The position numbers were made by a program, and so were the translations under genes. A DNA stretch of 64,000 bases from Cyclina sinensis. Lineage: Eukaryota > Mollusca > Bivalvia > Venerida > Veneridae. Location: positions 21,213,908-21,277,907 of the forward strand of contig JAAONU010000019.1 of assembly GCA_012932295.1 (NCBI GenBank), read 5' to 3'. Of the stretch, positions 12,193 through 64,000 are shown piece after piece (positions within the stretch are counted from its first letter, which is position 1; each line of letters opens with the position of its first letter). The notes under the pieces are model-generated. The model did not search any database. It was given only the letters and a program-made list of their open reading frames with translations, and was not told the origin of the DNA.

Positions 12193-12506
12193 ACTGGAAG
12201 ATGAAAAAGCCCCTCAAGTTATGATTTGACCTTTGACCTTGTCCAAAGCAGTGTTGTGTTCAAGCATAAACTAAATCCATTTACTAATAAGGAATTTATC
12301 TGCGATTTTAAAGTTTTTTGACTGCTGGAACATTCAGGTCAAGGTCATTCTGGGGTCAAGGTCAAACAAGTACATGTCTTTAGAAAGGTCTTGTCCAAAG
12401 GGGTGTTGTGTTCAAGGGTGAAGCAAATCCATTCCCTAATAAGAAAGTTATGGGCAATGTTAAAGTTTTTAGACTGACCGGTCAAAAACTATATGCCCTC
12501 CTTCAT
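12193..12506 (+). mobile_element. Decayed tandem-core element (right copy)
   Basis: Right-hand copy of the decayed element at 8603-8915, carried along in the 3.5-kb duplication. Confidence 0.6.
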
Positions 12507-13417
12507 ATATATGAAACAGTTCCTAAACTGCATACTGATCGATAAAGGTGAAATATTATAACAAAAAATTGTAAACAGAACATTTCTGTGTATTTAAATT
12601 TCAGAGAACAAAAAACCCTTGCCTTAAGTATAAGATACCGCTGAAACAGTTTTCCTAAATGATACTTAATCATAATACTGACAAATAACATATACCATAA
12701 TTAAGCTATATACATGGAACTAGGCCAGTAATGAAAATAAACATTAGTTATTCTAACACAGAAAAAATTAGTTTTGTAAATGTTTTCCTTTTTAAGCTTT
12801 GAGTTTTACCTGAAGATTTAGCTTAAGCACTATGGTAACTCAGCTGGACTAGTCTGACCATTCACCTTCAAGAAACCACTTGAACTGAAGAGTTAATATT
12901 GTCATCATCATAAATTTTGAATATCACAATATTGTAATGACCACTAACTAACTGTATAACTACACTCAAAGTTTTCAATTATATGTGAAAAATACATGTA
13001 AAGTACCAACACTAGACTCTATCTAATGACAGATATTTTCTCATTTAAACAGTTCATTTATTGATGTGCACTGAGACCCAAGACAGTAAAGAAACAAGCT
13101 CTCAAAAAGTGGAAACCTGACTGACAAGGCTTAACTATGTTACCCAATAACCAAACAGGACTTAAATTCTCATAAACAGGCAAGGGTTCTACAAGTCATG
13201 TTCATATAAATTCTATTGCACTCTATTCTATAGGTCCTGAAAGTAAAGGAAGAAGTCTTAAAAATCTACAAGTATCTGTTGTCAATCCACAGTACTCCTT
13301 GTACCTACAGATCTAAGAACTGTAATATCGCAAAGAATAACAAACAACTGTAAATACAATAAAAGAACAACTAAAAATAAAACAAAAGAAAACAAGAAAT
13401 GTCACTATAAGATGACA

Positions 13418-14082
13418 ATGCCCCCGAACGTGGTGCTTTGACCTTTGAACTGAGAACCAGTCATTCAGTGGTCAAGGTCAAATAAATATAGGTCAGTGGG
13501 AAAGTCTTATCCAAAGGGAGTTGTGTCCAAGTATGAAGTAATTCCATTTACTTATAAGGAAGATATGGGCAATGTTAAAGTTTTTGAACAATTGGATCTT
13601 CAAGGGGAAGGTCATTCAGGGGTCAAGGTCAAACAAATATAGGTCAGTGGGAAGGCCTTGTCCAATCCAAAGGGGTGTTGTGTTTAAGTATGAAGTGTAT
13701 CCACTTACCAATTTGGAAGTTATGGCCAAATATTAGTTTTTTGACAATTGGATATTCAGGGGTCAAGGTCAATAATTAAAGGTCAGTGGAAAGTTCTTGT
13801 CCAAAGGGGTGTTGTGTCCAAGTATGAAGTAAATCCACTTACTAATAAGGAAGTTATGGGCAATGTTGAAGTTTTTGGACAATTGGATATTCAAGGTAAA
13901 GGTCATTCAGGGGTCAAGGTCAAACAAATAAAGGTCAGTGGAAAGGCCTTGTCCAAAGGGGTGTTGTGTCCAAGTATGAAGTAAATCCAATTACTAATAA
14001 GAAAGTTATTGCCAATGTTAAAGTTTTCGGACGGACTGACGGACGGACAGTTCAAAAACTATATGCCTCCCTTCGGGGGCAT
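13418..14082 (+). mobile_element. Non-autonomous tandem-core element with 11-bp TIRs (right copy)
   Basis: The duplicate of the element at 9830-10494, with the same inverted ends at 13418-13428 and 14072-14082. The short open frames inside it are repeat-derived and are not called as genes. Confidence 0.8.
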
Positions 14083-15147
14083 AAAAATGAAGTACACATG
14101 AAAAAACAAGGTAAAAAAGTAAATAACTGTGTTTTCAGGAATATATAAATGCAGTTCAGTAAGGGAGAAACAGACAAGATGACATTTAAATACACGCAAA
14201 AAATCTATATACTTCCAATAAATTTTACAAGAAAGATACAAAAATCAATACCTTATTTGCCAATATTATGCAAATATGCTGTTGGATATATATGTATATT
14301 ATTTATGCATCATTGCACTTATTTCAACCCATTCAGTCAAATTATGAAAAATGTAGAAATGTAAACCAGAAAAATAACTTTTTAAGTGAATCTGTACATG
14401 TAAGTCACCGATAAAATTTACACATTTGGCACCTTTTTATACAACTAGCAAAAGCTAAGAAAGAAAAACATTATGAGAAGTACAGTGGCCATGATAAATT
14501 ACAAAGAATCAAAAAGTACCATACAACACATCCAGTCATCTTCACAGAATGTAAACCTTTGCTTTAACATCTGTGGCAGGGCTTATTAATACAAGACCTT
14601 TTGTAAACTGCAATGTCAAGATACCGAAAAAAAATTACATACCTTAAAAAACACACCTGTATAATCTTCGATTTTCAAAGCACAAACAGGTAACAAATGA
14701 ATACAAACACAGTAAACTGTGATGTTAGAGATTAAAGTTACTTTTTGTTAAACAGATCTGACCAACAGATAATACTGAAACTCAGATCACAACTCAGTGA
14801 CAAATCTGATTTGTACAACTGCTTTTAAAACATGGAGCCTAGTCAACCTCTTCAGATACATCCTAACATCCAATTTTCCTACGTCTTCTTTTTGATACTG
14901 CTCGATAAGCAAATAATGACACTGTGAAACATTTCATCTGTGTATTATCTGTACAAGCTGGTATTTTGTGTTTTGATTTTTTTTCAACCACTGTTGACTT
15001 ATCATTCAAAGTCATTCTTATATATGACTGAGCATGCTTTATCAATAGACCACACCTATCTGTAGCACTGGGCATTCCTTGTATCAGTAAATAACCATGT
15101 TAACAACATGTTAAACTGCTGAATTTGTATGTTTCCCTACGTCTCCT

Positions 15148-62656
<47,509 letters not shown>

Positions 62657-62879
62657 CTGAAATAAAATAAACGAAGAAATTTTATCTCTAACCAATGTAA
62701 CATTTATGAGTTCTTGTAAATTATGATATGCTATTGCCTTCACTTAAATCACACAGTGACTTCTTCCTTTATCATCTATTGTCAAGACCATATTTGTTAA
62801 AGACTTTACCAGGCTCAGCCCCACAAACAACATGCCAATTACAACAAGTTTTTGACCTCTTTAGTAATAAGAATGACAA

Positions 62880-64000
62880 ACAAGAGCCACCGCAAGTGGG
62901 GGCCACGCTCAACTTTTTTCTATTTCCAAAGGCAAACACATCAGAGGAAGCACAATGTGGTGAAGGGATTTCAAATGAAACATCATTTGAAAATATAATT
63001 ATACATAACAAAGTTATGGCCAATTTTAGCAACATTCAGAAATTTGACCTTGAAGGTCAAGGTCAAGTTCAGTTTAACCTTCTTTGGAGGTACAGTCTAA
63101 AAGGTAGTTATGTCCAAGCACGAAGACACTACATCCATTAACCCTTTACTCCATAGATACGTGTTTTAACGCATATGCGACCAGTGCAGATCCAGATCAG
63201 CCTGCACATCCGTGCAAAATGCAATAATTCAAACTTGACTGTAAAGGTCATTTAAAGGTTAAGGTCATACTTGAATAATTTAACAGGTAGGTTTTGTCAT
63301 GAGCGTTGTTTTGTCCAAGTACTTAAAAAAAGAACTAAAAAGGACGTTATGGCCAATATTAGCTAAATTCAATAATTTGACCTTGATGGTTAGGGTCACT
63401 TGAAGGTCAAGGTCAAAGTTGAATGATTCAATGTATCAGTTTTCTCAAAAGTGTTGTTTTGTCCCAGTATAAATCAAATCAAACCATAAATAACAAAAAT
63501 TTGGCTATTTAAAGCAAAATTCAATAACTTGACCTTAAATGTCAAGGTCATCTAAACGTCAAGGTCATACTTATAATAAGTTAAAATGTCGGTTTTGTTG
63601 TTTTATCAAATTATACATCAAATCCATAAATAAACAACAGTTAGGACAATTTAAGTAAAATACAATAATGGGACAATGACTGTCAAGGTCATTTTAGGAT
63701 AAAGGTCATACCTGAATTATTCAACATGTAAGTTTTGTCAGAAGTATTGTTTTGTCCAAGGATGAATCAAGTCTAACCATAAATTACAGTTATGACGAAT
63801 CTAAGCAAAATTCAATAATTTGGTCTTGCTAGTCAAGGTCATTTTTTAAGTCAAGGTCAAACTTGAATCAAAATGTCGGATTTGTCAAAAGTATTGTTTT
63901 GTCCAAGTATAAATCAAATCCATCAATAAATGACAAAGTTAAGCAAAATTCAAAAATCTGACCTTGACCGTCAAGGTCATTTTTAGGTCATGGTCACACA
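62880..64000 (+). mobile_element. Tandem-core element running off the right edge, with a nested hairpin fragment
   Basis: Starts near GAGCCACCGCAAGTGGGGGC. Units of about 165-180 bp carry AATTTGACCTTGA-GGTCAAGG, GTTGTTTTGTCCAAGTA and CATAAAT-ACAAAGTTA. The segment 63143-63225 (GTGCAGATCCAGATCAGCC) looks like a short element inserted in one unit. The open frame at 62728-63141 lies mostly inside and is rejected. Confidence 0.7.

Larger units (their letters stand above)
5511..15147. other. Convergent intergenic region with no gene of its own
   Basis: Lies between the SLC13 poly(A) signal and the ABCC stop codon. Apart from the repeats, SINE head, gap and exon fragment listed separately, it is AT-rich with no reading frame I can credit. 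Some of it must be the ABCC 3' UTR, but no AATAAA is present on the - strand within about 800 nt of that stop. Confidence 0.6.

Noticed and set aside
62728..63141. 137-codon frame on + near the right edge
   Set aside because: It covers intron sequence and the start of a tandem-core repeat, with no recognisable domain.

Overview
The window is eukaryotic and most likely from a bivalve mollusc. It is AT-rich, has short exons in long repeat-filled introns, and carries many copies of tandem-core elements built on the GACCTTGACCTTTGACC-type motif that is common in bivalve genomes. This placement is an inference from repeat style and gene content. The assembly is draft quality: there is a 100-N gap, and almost 3.5 kb is repeated on both sides of it.

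Two protein-coding genes converge tail to tail. On the + strand, 370-4947 holds the last seven coding exons (about 284 residues) of an SLC13-family sodium-coupled di/tricarboxylate or sulfate transporter, with a poly(A) signal at 5486. On the - strand, 62656 down to 15148 holds 25 coding exons (about 1,115 residues) of an ABCC transporter. The MGG-F-W opening of NBD1, the IEACxLQPDID segment, the YALMVSNYMNW segment and the SEGGENFS motif before the NBD2 signature all point to a sulfonylurea-receptor-like (ABCC8/ABCC9-like) protein. TMD0 and most of TMD1 lie beyond the right edge. A 21-nt in-phase microexon (58901-58921) may add an RRHS phosphorylation motif to the linker before NBD1. Three small indels disturb the frame in the two exons around the NBD2 Walker A motif.

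Region by region: 1-5500 is the SLC13 3' half. 5500-15147 is intergenic or 3' flanking DNA with the gap and a 3.5-kb near-identical repeat that includes the end of the ABCC gene. 15148-21225 is ABCC NBD2 and the end of TMD2, with a SINE and a TIR element in its introns. 21226-44249 is one 23-kb intron holding three tandem-core elements (one split by an 875-bp hAT-like insertion) and a 14.9-kb element, 27232-42144, with matching 16-bp terminal inverted repeats and TACTA flanks. 44250-55177 is the first half of TMD2 and all of NBD1, with a 1-kb 23-bp minisatellite in one intron. 55178-64000 is the linker and last part of TMD1, with more interspersed repeats.

The most unusual item is the 14.9-kb element. 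It contains a 2.2-kb tandem array whose unit repeats a motif from its own terminus, three broken copies of an unrecognised ORF in head-to-head and direct arrangement, and a LINE fragment. No transposase was recognised in it.
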